NCBI GenBank assembly: GCA_963761735.1 | Contig: CAVXHQ010000003.1 | Coordinates: 1,054,001-1,118,000, forward strand | DNA from: CAVXHQ01 sp963761735 | GTDB taxonomy: Bacteria; Pseudomonadota; Alphaproteobacteria; Rhodobacterales; Rhodobacteraceae | Direction: 5' to 3' | DNA length: 64,000 bases | In this document: positions 17,701 to 26,989 of the stretch, piece after piece | Layout of the letters: the number at the start of each line of letters is the position of its first letter | Position numbering within the stretch: position 1 is the stretch's first letter | The notes under the pieces: model-generated | Databases searched by the model: none | What the model was told of the DNA's origin: nothing | What the model saw: the letters and a program-made list of their open reading frames with translations, nothing else | Position numbers and translations under genes: made by a program

Positions 17701-17793
17701 ATCCGGCGCCTTCTGCTGCCTGTCGTCCGCCGACATTATGTCAGCGGCGTTACCAAAGTGTTGCGAGGACCCCGATGGAGCACGCGATCATCG

Positions 17794-20089
17794 TCAGCTT
17801 CCGTCGCCCGCATCAACGATGAATTGTTCGAGAAGGGCCTCAGTCATTTCGCGGGTGTCCGACGCCTCGTCCAGAAGGGTTTGTCTGTCTGCCAGCGGTG
17901 TCGTGAGACCGGGAGGCGCCGGTGGAGACAGAATCGCGCGGGATGCACCGCTGAGGAGCGGATCCTGCGACAGTTCCAACCCGGTCCAGTCCCCGGCACG
18001 CCAGGCGGCCGCGTCCGTTTCGACCGATGGATCCGCAAGATCGCGGGCCTCGTAGGCGCCGGTATAGTCGCCCGCGATGGTCCGGGCGACGGCGCGAATA
18101 TCCTGGGCCCGCGGGTCTGTCATGCCTTCAAGGGCGAGATCGGCCCCGGCGACATCGCCAAGAGCCGCAGCCGCCGCACCGCGCAGGTATCGCCGTTCGC
18201 GCATGACGTCCCGTTCGGCGCTTCCGTACAGAAACGGTTGCGCCAGATCGGGGAAACCGATGTCCAGCAGGCGCGCGGCGACTGCATTCTGCACAACGGG
18301 TGAGATCGCATCGCGTCCCGTCGCCAGAGCGAGATCCAGAAACAGCGAGTTGTCGGCCCCGGCGGCAAGTCCGGCGATCGCATCGTCGGTTAGCGCGGCT
18401 TGCCGCTCGGGTCCGAGCACGTCAGCGGTGACGTCGATAAGGAAGAGTGCGGCACCGAAATCGGCCGATACGATCAAGGCGCGGACTTCGGCGCGGGCAA
18501 GTTCGGCCCCGACACTGTCGCTGCCCGCCTCGTGGCGCACGGCCTCGGCCAGATCGAGGACCGACGGTGGGGTTGCGCGCCCGGCCTCGGCAGTCAGATC
18601 GAGCAGGCGCACGATGGTTTCGGGGGCCGTGCGCGGATTTCGCGTGGCAATTTCGCCAAGCCGGGCGATTTCCGCGTCTGGGCCGTGTTCGGCGCCCGCC
18701 AGATTGGCGCCCGCCATTTCGGCGTCGAGGCCACCGCCGGTCACCTCGCCGATGGCCTCGGTCAGGATCGTACTGGCGATCAGATGCTCCCCGGCTACCG
18801 AAAACATGCCTGCAAGGCGCAGGCCCAGGTGTCCGCGCAGCGTCTGGGGAAGATCGCGGAAGCCGACGAGCGTCGCGTCCCGGTGCGCATCGCCGGTTCC
18901 ATCGAGGGTGCCGCGCGCCAGCGTTGCCCAAAATGCCGCCTCCGGGCTGCACCCGATGGCACGGGCGATGGCGCTGTCAGGGGCGTCCCCTCCATCCACG
19001 ATATTGGCCAGCGTTCTGATGCTGCGCACCTCGTCACCGAGGTTCGCGGGAATGTCATCGCCCAGAAGCTGCAAAAGGTCCGCAGCCTCGAGCCCAAAGC
19101 CGAACGCGATGTAGCGCTGCGCCTGCGCCACAACCGCCTCCGGTACGAAGCGACCGGTTTCGGTGGTCATCGCAAAACGACCCCCGGCGATCTGGCTAAA
19201 GAAATCCGCGTCGCCGTCGATCCAGCCTCCACTCGCAAGGCTGCCGACCCGGGTGCAGGAAACCTGCCCCGGCTGCGCCTCTGGTGTGCCATCGTCCCCG
19301 CGCGCGAGCCCGGTACGCAGGATCAGACCGGGGCGCGAGCCGAAACCATCGGCATCGGGAAGCGAAACGCCGTCCATCGGATCCGTGACCGGGGTCAGTC
19401 CGCGGCCGAGCGGAGAGAGTGTACCGTCTTCGCCGAGAGGCGCGGAGATGCTTGGAAAATCGAAGACGCCTTGCGTCGCTGCTCGGGCAAAGCTTCTCGA
19501 CGATGGCACGTTCGGTCTCCACCAGAGAAGCCGGGCGGGAAACCGGGACATCGAAAGCGCCGGGCAGAAGGAGGGGCTCCTGGTCGGATATCTCCGACGT
19601 CAGCAACGGAAGCTCGATCAGGGGCGTTAATTCTGCAAGGGTTCCGGGCGCGGCACTCGGCAATACCGAACCGGTCTGGGCAGCCCGCTCCGGGGAACCG
19701 GAATTCAGAGCGATGTCAGGATCCGGTCCATCGATGACGTCGATGACAAGCATGTCGTCGCGATAGAGAAACGCTTCGATATGGCAATCGCAGGCAACGG
19801 AAATGTCGAGTCCGCCTGACGCAGCGGTCAATTCAGAAATACGATCGCGCGGAATGCGGTCGAAGACCGCCGAAAGATCAAACCCGTCGACGTCTCGCGA
19901 CAGTTCGACACGGTATCCGGCATCCGTCGATTGCGTCGTCCAGCCGGTACCACCCGGTATCGTCAGGACCAGCCGGCTGAATTCGTCGTGTTCGCCCGAC
20001 CGCACCGAAACGCTCTGCGCCGCAACGCCAGTTGCCGCAAAGCTGAGTGCGGCACTCAAAACGGCTGAAGTGAGCAGCAAGAGCCGCAT
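17794..20089 (-). pseudogene. Large periplasmic protein of unknown function beside motA, split by a +1 frameshift
   Basis: Two overlapping frames clearly belong to one gene. The first (start 20089) has a signal peptide (about 1-24, ending GVAAQS), a beta-rich AMIN-like region (FSRLVLTIPGGTGW, GYRVELSRDVDGFDLS, FDRIPRDR) and runs to VETERAIVEKL near 19492. The second resumes with ARAATQGVFDFPSI and continues to 17794 as an all-helical, Ala/Leu-rich series that looks like degenerate TPR or Sel1-type repeats. Removing one T from CTTTGCC (19489-19491) gives one open frame of about 764 residues. I cannot tell a real mutation from a sequencing error or a programmed shift. The gene sits four bases from motA and upstream of the lytic transglycosylase, so a stator or cell-wall role is possible. 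No family was recognised. Confidence 0.6.
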
Positions 20090-20092
20090 AAT

Positions 20093-20959
20093 CTATGCCG
20101 CTCCCTTGGTTGCCTTCAGGGCGTCTTCGAGATCGCCGAACGACGGGCGGTAATGTGCGGGTGTGTTCTGGCGCCCGACTTCGATGCAGATATTGGGGGC
20201 GTGGCGGTGCAGGTTGGCGACCATCACCTCACGGATCAGCTTGTAGAAGTGCGAATCCTCTTCGGTGACGGCACCCACCTTGACCGAAAAGGGCCCGACA
20301 AGACCGTAGGCGAGGAAAACGCCGAGAAAGGTGCCGACCAGCGCCCCACCGATCAGCTTGCCCAGAACCTCTGGTGGTTGATCGATCGACCCCATGGTCT
20401 TGATGACGCCGAGCACGGCGGCGACGATCCCAAGGGCCGGCAACCCGTCGGCGATGACCTGCAAGGCGTGGCTGCCATGCATTGCGTGGTTGTGATGTTC
20501 TTCGATACGCTTTTCCAGAACCTCTTCAACCTGGTGCGGATCGTCATAGTTCATCGAGGCCGACCGAAGCGTATCGCAGATAAGCAGGATCGCTTCCTTG
20601 TCTTTTTGAATGCGGGGATACCGGTTCATGATGCTCGAATCCGCGGGGTTTTCGATATGACCCTCGAGATCCATGGGATTGGTGCGTGCCACGCGGATCA
20701 ACTCGAACATCAGGCACAACAGATCGCGGTAATCCTCGGGCTTCCATTTGGGACCTTTGAATACCTTGCCGATGTCCATCAGCGTATGCTTGACCGCTGA
20801 TCCGCTGTTGGCGATGAAAAAGGCGCCTGCCGCCGATCCGCCAATGATGATCATCTCGAAAGGTAGTGCTTTCAGGATGATGGTCATTTTACCGCCGGCA
20901 AGAAGATAGCCGCCGAAGATGGCAATGAAGACGACGGCAATTCCGATTAGCCCAAACAT
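20093..20959 (-). CDS. motA: Flagellar stator protein MotA
   Basis: 288 residues with four membrane segments (about 1-22, 31-50, 165-190 and 200-220). Typical MotA sequences include FEMIIIGGSAAGAFFIANS, the cytoplasmic KDKEAILLICDTLRSASMNY, and LPALGIVAAVLGVIKTMGSI with GALVGTFLGVFLAYGLVGP. MotA forms the proton-conducting stator with MotB, which is not encoded here. The stop is only four bases before the start of the large periplasmic gene, implying cotranscription. Confidence 0.96.
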   Translation of the reverse strand: MFGLIGIAVVFIAIFGGYLLAGGKMTIILKALPFEMIIIGGSAAGAFFIANSGSAVKHTLMDIGKVFKGPKWKPEDYRDLLCLMFELIRVARTNPMDLEGHIENPADSSIMNRYPRIQKDKEAILLICDTLRSASMNYDDPHQVEEVLEKRIEEHHNHAMHGSHALQVIADGLPALGIVAAVLGVIKTMGSIDQPPEVLGKLIGGALVGTFLGVFLAYGLVGPFSVKVGAVTEEDSHFYKLIREVMVANLHRHAPNICIEVGRQNTPAHYRPSFGDLEDALKATKGAA

Positions 20960-21112
20960 GTGCGTGCTGTCCTTTGCAAACCGGGCCCGATGCCCCCCAC
21001 GCCCGGTTATGGGCGAATGAGGTTAAGGCTTCGTCATCCTGAGGTGGAAAGAGGGAGTGGTTCGGCGAAGCAGGAGCGTTGAATGTCCTGCCCCATTCTC
21101 CGCGAACGGCGT

Positions 21113-21826
21113 TTATTCTGTCGGTACGGTGGCGTTCCGACCGGCCAGAACGACGGAGATCAGATAGGCCCGCTCAGGTTCCAGATTGGTCATGATCGCG
21201 GCGGCAGATGTTGGATTCATCCGCCCCATGAACCCAGCGGAGAACGCAGGTTCCATCTGCGTGAACAGAGCGGCGGCGTCTTGCGGTTTCATGTTTTCAT
21301 AGACCGTCGTCAGGCGATCGAGGTCGTTCTCGGCGGCCGAGGACGCGATTGTCAGTAACGCTTCGAGCGACGCTTCTGCTTCGGCCAGCGCCACCAGTTT
21401 TTCCTCGATCTCCGCCTCGGCGAGGCGCAGGGCCTGCATTCGATCTGCGATCTGCGTCTCGCGGGTGACGATTCGGTCCTCCCGGGCACGCAGCGCTTCC
21501 ATCAGGCTGGCGGGTGTGTCGCCGGAATCGCAGAACATCTGCTGCGCGGCCGTATCGTTGGTTGCCCCCTCGGTTGTGTCGCCAACGGCGAAGGCCTCGT
21601 TCGGCATCAATACAAGACGCAGCAGGCCGGACGCGATAAGCAATGCGGCGATGATCGACAACGTGCCGCGTCCGCGCCGAACGGTTTGGCGCGGCATGCG
21701 TTTGCGTACAGGCTCCGCCGTCACAGGTCTGGTTGCCGAAAACATGTCGGGCTGCGGATGCATCGCTGGCGTCGCACGTGCCTTTCCCGGCGACGGGCGC
21801 GAAAACTGCGGTGCCGGCCCGGTCAT
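21113..21826 (-). CDS. MotE-like flagellar protein (MgtE N-terminal-type domain)
   Basis: 237 residues. A basic cytoplasmic N-terminus is followed by a membrane anchor (about 55-73), a coiled coil (LREAREDRIVTRETQI-type heptads, about 108-160) and a C-terminal domain with YENMKPQDAAALFTQMEP, FSAGFMGRMNPTSAAAIMTN and LEPERAYLISVVLAGRN. That layout matches MotE, a periplasmic chaperone/partner of MotC in rhizobia. It overlaps the small coiled-coil gene upstream by four bases and leads toward motA, 153 bases away. Confidence 0.8.
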   Translation of the reverse strand: MTGPAPQFSRPSPGKARATPAMHPQPDMFSATRPVTAEPVRKRMPRQTVRRGRGTLSIIAALLIASGLLRLVLMPNEAFAVGDTTEGATNDTAAQQMFCDSGDTPASLMEALRAREDRIVTRETQIADRMQALRLAEAEIEEKLVALAEAEASLEALLTIASSAAENDLDRLTTVYENMKPQDAAALFTQMEPAFSAGFMGRMNPTSAAAIMTNLEPERAYLISVVLAGRNATVPTE

Positions 21827-22185
21827 GCATCCACCTTCTCGGCGACCGGCTTTGCCGTGCGTACAAAGAACGGATTGGCGGGAGCGGCGGGCGGCGCGGT
21901 CGTTGGAAGATCGTGGAGAGAGGCCATCAAGAGTTCCAGCCGTTTGGCTGTCGCCTCGGCCCGTCCGCTGACATCGTCAAGCTGGGCGACCGCTTTGCGC
22001 GCCGTGCCCTGAGACGCGGCAAGCGTGCGTTGCAGGTCGTCGACCTGTGCGGAAAGCACGGCGACCGCACCGCCGACGCCGCGTTCGAGATCGGTGAAAT
22101 TGCGGAGACGACGTGACAGCACATAGCAGTAAAATGCCGCGCCAATCGCCCCGGCGAACAAGAGAATATCTGAGATCATCGCCAT
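21823..22185 (-). CDS. Small single-pass membrane coiled-coil protein (DUF6468-like)
   Basis: 120 residues from the ATG at 22185, preceded by AAGGGG. One membrane helix at the N-terminus (ISDILLFAGAIGAAFYCYVL) is followed by SRRLRNFTDLERGVGGAVAV, a helical segment AQVDDLQRTLAASQGTARK and a C-terminal tail with AANPFFVRTAK-like sequence. Proteins like this occur between fliL and motE in alphaproteobacterial flagellar clusters; I believe the domain is called DUF6468 but could not check. Function unknown. Its stop overlaps the MotE-like start. Confidence 0.7.
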   Translation of the reverse strand: MAMISDILLFAGAIGAAFYCYVLSRRLRNFTDLERGVGGAVAVLSAQVDDLQRTLAASQGTARKAVAQLDDVSGRAEATAKRLELLMASLHDLPTTAPPAAPANPFFVRTAKPVAEKVDA

Positions 22186-22273
22186 TGTGTGCCCCTTCTG
22201 GTGACATGTCGAACGCCTTTGGCGCCTGTGGAGTTTGTGGGTGCGCCATGCGCGGCCCGATCTGTTGGTGGTG

Positions 22274-22786
22274 TCAGTTAAAGACGAACTCATTGACGAG
22301 AAGGTCGCGGACCCGGCCCTCGCCGGTGACAACCTGAACGCGCCGCAACATCTGGCTGCGCAGCCGGGTGAGGGCAGAACGATCTTCGAGGTCGGCGACT
22401 TCGACGGCCCTGAGATACCCGTTCAGGACATCGACGATCCGCGGCTGGATTGCCGTTACCTCGTCGACATAGGCCTCGGGAACGTCGAGCTGCGCGGTAA
22501 ACCGCAGCAGATTGTAACGCGAGCCGGGTGGCAGATTTACAATGATAGTGTCGAGCGGCACGAAATACGGCGTACCGAGATCCGGCAGATCGTCGGCGCC
22601 GGGATCACTGCCATCTGCGTACGAATTGCTCGCATAGGCCTCGTCTCCACCGCCCAGAAGGCCGCTTTGCACCGCATAGAATCCCCCTGCCGCACCGGCC
22701 AGCGCCAGCACGACACCAAGGATCAACGGCAGTTTGGACCCTTTTTTGACAGGGGCCACATCGTGTGGATCGGCGGTTGCGGTCAT
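22274..22786 (-). CDS. fliL: Flagellar basal body-associated protein FliL
   Basis: 170 residues. A short cytoplasmic N-terminus with KKGSKLPLILGVVLALAGAA gives one membrane anchor, then an acidic linker and the FliL domain: YFVPLDTIIVNLPPGSRYNL, RFTAQLDVPEA and the C-terminal RRVQVVTGEGRVRDLLVNEF. FliL surrounds the stator and supports torque. It starts the leftward unit fliL-DUF6468-motE and is divergent from fliF across a CtrA-like site. A second FliL-type protein is at 11993. Confidence 0.94.
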   Translation of the reverse strand: MTATADPHDVAPVKKGSKLPLILGVVLALAGAAGGFYAVQSGLLGGGDEAYASNSYADGSDPGADDLPDLGTPYFVPLDTIIVNLPPGSRYNLLRFTAQLDVPEAYVDEVTAIQPRIVDVLNGYLRAVEVADLEDRSALTRLRSQMLRRVQVVTGEGRVRDLLVNEFVFN

Positions 22787-22840
22787 CGACTTCTCCCGGT
22801 TCCCGGTATGGGGCCTGGGAATGAGATAAACCGAAACGGA

Positions 22841-22855
22841 CTAACCGATTGTTAA
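22841..22855. promoter_or_regulatory. CtrA-type binding site between fliL and fliF
   Basis: CTAA-CCGATTG-TTAA matches TTAA-N7-TTAA at seven of eight fixed positions. It lies 55 bases upstream of the fliL start on one side and 62 bases upstream of the fliF start on the other. CtrA control of class II flagellar genes is known in this order; binding here is inferred. Confidence 0.55.
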
Positions 22856-22916
22856 GGCTGATCCGCCATTCATCCCGGTGTGGGCAGAACGCCCCCGAGA
22901 TTTGCGGAGAATACGT

Positions 22917-24548
22917 GTGAATAATCTAGGAGGCGTCTGGGCCGGTCTTTCGATGGGGCGCAAACTTATCGTGGTGCTTGCGACGGTCGGTGTTTTTGCT
23001 GCGGTCTTGTTGTTGTCGCGGGGGGCCGCGACGCGGGACATGGGCCTGCTGTACGCAAGCCTCGAGAATGGCGCCGCGGGCGATGTCATCACCGCACTCG
23101 AGCAGCGGGGCGTGCCATACGAGGTGCGCGGCACCGCGATCTGGGTGCCCAATGCGCAACGCGACGAGTTGCGCCTGACACTCGCCTCCGAGGGGTTGCC
23201 GGCCAATACCGGGCAGGGATACGAGTTGCTGGATGGACTGTCCGGGTTCGGAACGACCAGCCAGATGTTCGATGCCGCTTACTGGCGCGCCAAAGAGGGC
23301 GAACTGGCCCGTACGATTCTGGCCAGCCCGCATATCCGCGCCGCCCGCGTCCATATTTCAAGCCCGACAAACAGACCGTTTCAGCGAGAGAGCACCGTTA
23401 CGGCTGCGGTGACCGTGACGACAGCCTCGGGATCGCTGTCAGGCCCACAGGCACAGGCGCTGCGATTCCTCGTCGCCTCGTCCGTGTCCGGCTTGCTGGC
23501 CGAGAATGTCGCCGTCATCGACGGCCAGGGCGGCCTGATCGACATGGCCGACGAGCGGGGCGGCAGCGGCCAGCCCCTTACAGCCGAGTTGCGCGCGCGC
23601 GCGGAACGTCTCCTCGAGGCGAGGGTGGGTGCCGGCAATGCGATCGTCGAGGTGTCGGTCGATACCGTCACCGAGAGCGAATCGATTATTGAGCGGCTGA
23701 TCGACCCCGACAGCCGCGTGGCGATTTCCACCGAGGTCGAGGAGCGCACCAATTCAACCACCGATACAGCGGGCTCCGACGTCACGGTGGCGTCGAACCT
23801 GCCGACAGGCGATGGCGCGGTCGGCGACGGCAGTTCCGCCAGCGAGGACGCGGAAACGCGGTCGGTCACCAACTACGAGGTGTCATCGACCAACCGCGAG
23901 ATCTTGCGGACGCCTGGCGCCGTTCGTCGCCTGACCGTCGCGGTCCTCGTCAACGATCCGGTGACGACCGATCCGGCGGGAACACAGACCGTCGCCCCCC
24001 GCGACCCTGCCGAATTGATCGCGTTAAGCGAACTCGTGGCCTCGGCCGTCGGCATCGATCCCGAACGTGGCGATATCATTACCATCAGATCGATGCCGTT
24101 TGAGCCTGTTCAGACGCTGGGCACAGAGGCGATCGAAGATGCGGGCGCCGCTCCCCTGAACATGATGACCTTGATTCAGATCGCCGTTCTCGCACTTGTC
24201 GCGCTGATCCTCGGTCTGTTTGTCGTCCGGCCCATCCTTGCTGCCAACAAGGCGGCATCCCTGCCGCCGCCCGCGCGTGAGGACATCGGACTGATCGGTT
24301 CCGACACTGTCGCCGGTCGTGGCGCTGCGGTGGCCGGCACCATGGCGGAGGACGACGATTTCGGGCCTCTGCCGGGGCTGACTGCCGTCGGCAATGCGAT
24401 GATCGACGACGACGACACTGTCGGTATGGGCCGCGCGGACGACGATCCGGTAAGTCGCCTGCGCCGCATGATCGATGAGCGTCAGGATGAAACCATCCAG
24501 ATCCTGCAAAGCTGGATCGAAGAACCCGAACAAACGGAGCGCGCATAA
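22917..24548 (+). CDS. fliF: Flagellar MS-ring protein FliF
   Basis: 543 residues from the GTG at 22917, which follows GGAG; a GTG at 22878 is an alternative. There are two membrane segments (about 17-36 and 428-449). The periplasmic ring-building motifs include LYASLENGAAGDVITALEQR, GYELLDGLSGFGTTSQMFDA and ARTILASPHIRAARVHIS. The cytoplasmic tail ends with VSRLRRMIDERQDETIQILQ and SWI, the FliG-binding segment, so a FliG should exist elsewhere although no fliG follows here. FliF forms the MS-ring on which the motor is built. Confidence 0.95.
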   Translation: MNNLGGVWAGLSMGRKLIVVLATVGVFAAVLLLSRGAATRDMGLLYASLENGAAGDVITALEQRGVPYEVRGTAIWVPNAQRDELRLTLASEGLPANTGQGYELLDGLSGFGTTSQMFDAAYWRAKEGELARTILASPHIRAARVHISSPTNRPFQRESTVTAAVTVTTASGSLSGPQAQALRFLVASSVSGLLAENVAVIDGQGGLIDMADERGGSGQPLTAELRARAERLLEARVGAGNAIVEVSVDTVTESESIIERLIDPDSRVAISTEVEERTNSTTDTAGSDVTVASNLPTGDGAVGDGSSASEDAETRSVTNYEVSSTNREILRTPGAVRRLTVAVLVNDPVTTDPAGTQTVAPRDPAELIALSELVASAVGIDPERGDIITIRSMPFEPVQTLGTEAIEDAGAAPLNMMTLIQIAVLALVALILGLFVVRPILAANKAASLPPPAREDIGLIGSDTVAGRGAAVAGTMAEDDDFGPLPGLTAVGNAMIDDDDTVGMGRADDDPVSRLRRMIDERQDETIQILQSWIEEPEQTERA

Positions 24549-24549
24549 C

Positions 24550-25131
24550 ATGGGACTTGCCCTGGCACTCGAAGATTTCGAAATCGCTCCGGCAGTCTTT
24601 GCCGCATCCCCCGAGCCGGACGGGCCATCGCCCGACTGGTACGCGGGCCATGCCGCGGGTCGCGCCGAGGCAGCGGCCACGGCGGCAGCGGCGCAGGACG
24701 CGCTCGATACTGCGTTCGTTCAGCGCCTCGAGGATATGGCCTTTGGCCATGCCGAGGCACGGAGCCTGCTCATGGCGGAGCTTGTCCCGCTGTTCGAGAC
24801 GCTGTCGTCGACCTTGCTGCCCGCGCTGGCCGACGATGTGCTTGCGGCCCATCTTGTCGACGCTCTCGAAGCGGCTGCGCGCGACGATCTGGGGCAAAAG
24901 ATCGTTCTGCGGGTCAGCAGCCGAGACGTCGTCGCGATCAGCGACAGGCTGGCCGCCTATGACAGGCTGCCGTTTGTCTGTCGCTCCGATCCCGCCCTGC
25001 CGCCCGGCTCCGTGATCCTGAGCGGCGGCACCTTCGAATCATGCCTCGATACCGCCCGTCTCACCGATGGCCTTGGCGCCATCCTTTCCGCCTTTATCGA
25101 CGATCAGCCACTGGAGGCCGCCCATGGATAG
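24550..25131 (+). CDS. fliH: FliH-like export ATPase regulator
   Basis: 193 residues from the ATG at 24550 (GGAG upstream). The sequence has an N-terminal acidic part, an Ala-rich helix (HAAGRAEAAATAAAAQDALD) resembling the FliH coiled coil, and a C-terminal domain with DDLGQKIVLRVSSRDVVAIS and PPGSVILSGGTFESCLDTAR, which matches FliH/HrpE-type proteins. FliH binds FliI and connects it to FliN and FlhA. Position between fliF and fliN supports the call. It overlaps fliN by eight bases. Confidence 0.75.
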   Translation: MGLALALEDFEIAPAVFAASPEPDGPSPDWYAGHAAGRAEAAATAAAAQDALDTAFVQRLEDMAFGHAEARSLLMAELVPLFETLSSTLLPALADDVLAAHLVDALEAAARDDLGQKIVLRVSSRDVVAISDRLAAYDRLPFVCRSDPALPPGSVILSGGTFESCLDTARLTDGLGAILSAFIDDQPLEAAHG

Positions 25132-25444
25132 CACCGCCCCGACCGACATTCCGACCAGCACAGGATCCCGCCCGGACCGCGGCTCCGCGGACCATCCGCT
25201 GAAATCCGTCCCGATCGAGATCACGATTTCGGTTGGCCGCGCGCGTCCCACGGTCCGCGAACTTTTGGCGCTCGATGAAAACGACGTGTTGCCGCTCGAC
25301 CGGCGGGTCGAGGACCCGGTGGAACTCTACGTCGGCGACAAACTGATCGCGCGGGGCGAATTGCAGGAAGTCGAGGGGGGAGAACCCGGCCAGCTGGCCG
25401 TGCGGCTGACCGAAGTTGTCAGCCTGCACGGCGCGCTGGACTGA
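25124..25444 (+). CDS. fliN: Flagellar motor switch protein FliN
   Basis: 106 residues. The SpoA (FliN) domain occupies the last 80: VPIEITISVGRARPTVRELL, then LPLDRRVEDPVELYVGDKL and IARGELQEVEGGEPGQLAVRL-type sequence. FliN forms the lower C-ring and helps dock FliH. The ATG is inside the end of the fliH-like gene. FliM is not encoded in the window. Confidence 0.92.
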   Translation: MDSTAPTDIPTSTGSRPDRGSADHPLKSVPIEITISVGRARPTVRELLALDENDVLPLDRRVEDPVELYVGDKLIARGELQEVEGGEPGQLAVRLTEVVSLHGALD

Positions 25445-25452
25445 GACCCGCC

Positions 25453-26253
25453 ATGATTGCCCTCCCCCGCACCATCGCACCTTGCACGCCCTTTCAGGGC
25501 GCGCCTGGTGCCGCTTTCGCGTCCCGATATGGACAAATTATCGTAATTTCGGTGTTGTTTGCGCTTATCTCCGGGCCGTTGCAGGCACAGGAGGTCACGC
25601 TCAGCATCGGCGAGGGTGGCACCCTTGCGACCCGGTCAGTGCAGCTGCTGGCACTTATTACCGTGCTGTCGGTGGTGCCGGGCATCGCGATTATGATCAC
25701 CTGCTTTCCGTTCATGGTGACGGTGCTGTCGATCCTGCGGCAGGCCATCGGCTTGCAACAATCGCCCCCGAACATGATGCTGGTCAGCCTTGCACTGTTT
25801 CTGACCTATTTCGTGATGGAGCCGGTTTTCGTCGCCGCCTGGGACGCGGGTATCGCTCCGGTCATCGCCGAAACGATGTCCATCGAAGAGGGATTTACCC
25901 GCGCAATCGAACCGTTTCGCGGTTTCATGACCAACCGGATCGAGGCCGATACCTTCGAGGCCCTTGCCTCATTGCGTCCCGATGTCGGCCCTGGCATCGC
26001 GGTGGCGGATGCGCCGCTGTCGATCATGGTGCCGTCGTTTCTGTTGTCAGAAATCAGCCGCGCGTTTCAGATTGGATTCATGATCTTTCTGCCGTTCCTG
26101 ATCATCGATCTGATCGTCGCGGCGATCCTGATGTCGATGGGCATGATGATGGTGCCGCCCGCGATCGTGTCCTTGCCGTTCAAACTGGCGTTCTTCGTGG
26201 TTGCGGACGGCTGGGCCCTCGTCTCGGCAAGCCTCGTGCAGAGTTATTTCTAG
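25453..26253 (+). CDS. fliP: Flagellar export gate protein FliP
   Basis: 266 residues. A signal-type hydrophobic segment (about 27-46, ending GPLQAQE) precedes four membrane helices. Conserved FliP sequences include LLALITVLSVVPGIAIMITC, RQAIGLQQSPPNMMLVSLAL, FMIFLPFLIIDLIVAAILMS and MGMMMVPPAIVSLPFKLAFF. FliP is the main channel protein of the FliPQR gate. It is the last flagellar gene of the cluster; recR follows on the other strand. Confidence 0.96.
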   Translation: MIALPRTIAPCTPFQGAPGAAFASRYGQIIVISVLFALISGPLQAQEVTLSIGEGGTLATRSVQLLALITVLSVVPGIAIMITCFPFMVTVLSILRQAIGLQQSPPNMMLVSLALFLTYFVMEPVFVAAWDAGIAPVIAETMSIEEGFTRAIEPFRGFMTNRIEADTFEALASLRPDVGPGIAVADAPLSIMVPSFLLSEISRAFQIGFMIFLPFLIIDLIVAAILMSMGMMMVPPAIVSLPFKLAFFVVADGWALVSASLVQSYF

Positions 26254-26299
26254 GGCTGAAAATTCGTCGACCGCCGGTGCCCCGAACTGCGTAAGGCGG

Positions 26300-26890
26300 T
26301 TACAGGGCGCGGCGGGCGCGCAGGGCGGCGGTGATGGTGCCGTCATCGAGATAGTCGAGTTCGCCGCCGACCGGCACACCCTGCGCGAGGGTGGTGACGG
26401 TGATGCCGTCGAGGTGATCGGCGATGTAATGGGCGGTCGTCTGGCCGTCGATGGTGGCGCCGAGGGCAAGGATAACCTCGGTGATGCCCTCGTCGGCCAC
26501 CCGCGCGACAAGGCGCGGAATGCGCAACTCATCCGGCCCTATCGCATCGAGCGCCGAGAGCGTGCCGCCAAGCACATGATACCGCCCCTTGAAGACGCCT
26601 GCCCGCTCCATCGCCCACAGGTCGGCGACATCCTCGACCACGCAGATTTCGCCGTTGGCACGTTTGTCGTTCCGGCAGATGGGACACAGGTCCTGCGTCC
26701 CGATATTGCCGCAGGCCAGACATTCGCGCGCGGTAGTTCCGACGGTTTGCATCGCGTCGGCCAGCGGCAGCAGCAATTGCCGCCGCTTTTTAATCAGATG
26801 CAGCACTGCCCGCCGGGCCGAGCGTGGCCCGAGACCGGGCAGGCGGGCCATCAGATCGATCAGGGCCTGTATCTCGCCAACGTCGTTCAT
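26300..26890 (-). CDS. recR: Recombination mediator RecR
   Basis: 196 residues from the ATG at 26890; the frame is open 12 codons further up without support. An N-terminal helix-hairpin-helix (LIDLMARLPGLGPRSARRAV) precedes a four-Cys zinc finger (CLACGNIGTQDLCPICRND) and a Toprim domain (ICVVEDVADLWAMERAGVF, YHVLGGTLSALDAIGPDEL). RecR loads RecA at gaps with RecO/RecF. It lies in the conserved dnaX-ybaB-recR block, 99 bases after ybaB. Confidence 0.95.
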   Translation of the reverse strand: MNDVGEIQALIDLMARLPGLGPRSARRAVLHLIKKRRQLLLPLADAMQTVGTTARECLACGNIGTQDLCPICRNDKRANGEICVVEDVADLWAMERAGVFKGRYHVLGGTLSALDAIGPDELRIPRLVARVADEGITEVILALGATIDGQTTAHYIADHLDGITVTTLAQGVPVGGELDYLDDGTITAALRARRAL

Positions 26891-26989
26891 CGCGCGGCAA
26901 TCCCGCGCTGCGCGCCGGGACAGCACAACCTGACCGATGGGCCGTCACACACGCATGGCGTCGGAATCCGCATCATGATGCGGTGACGC

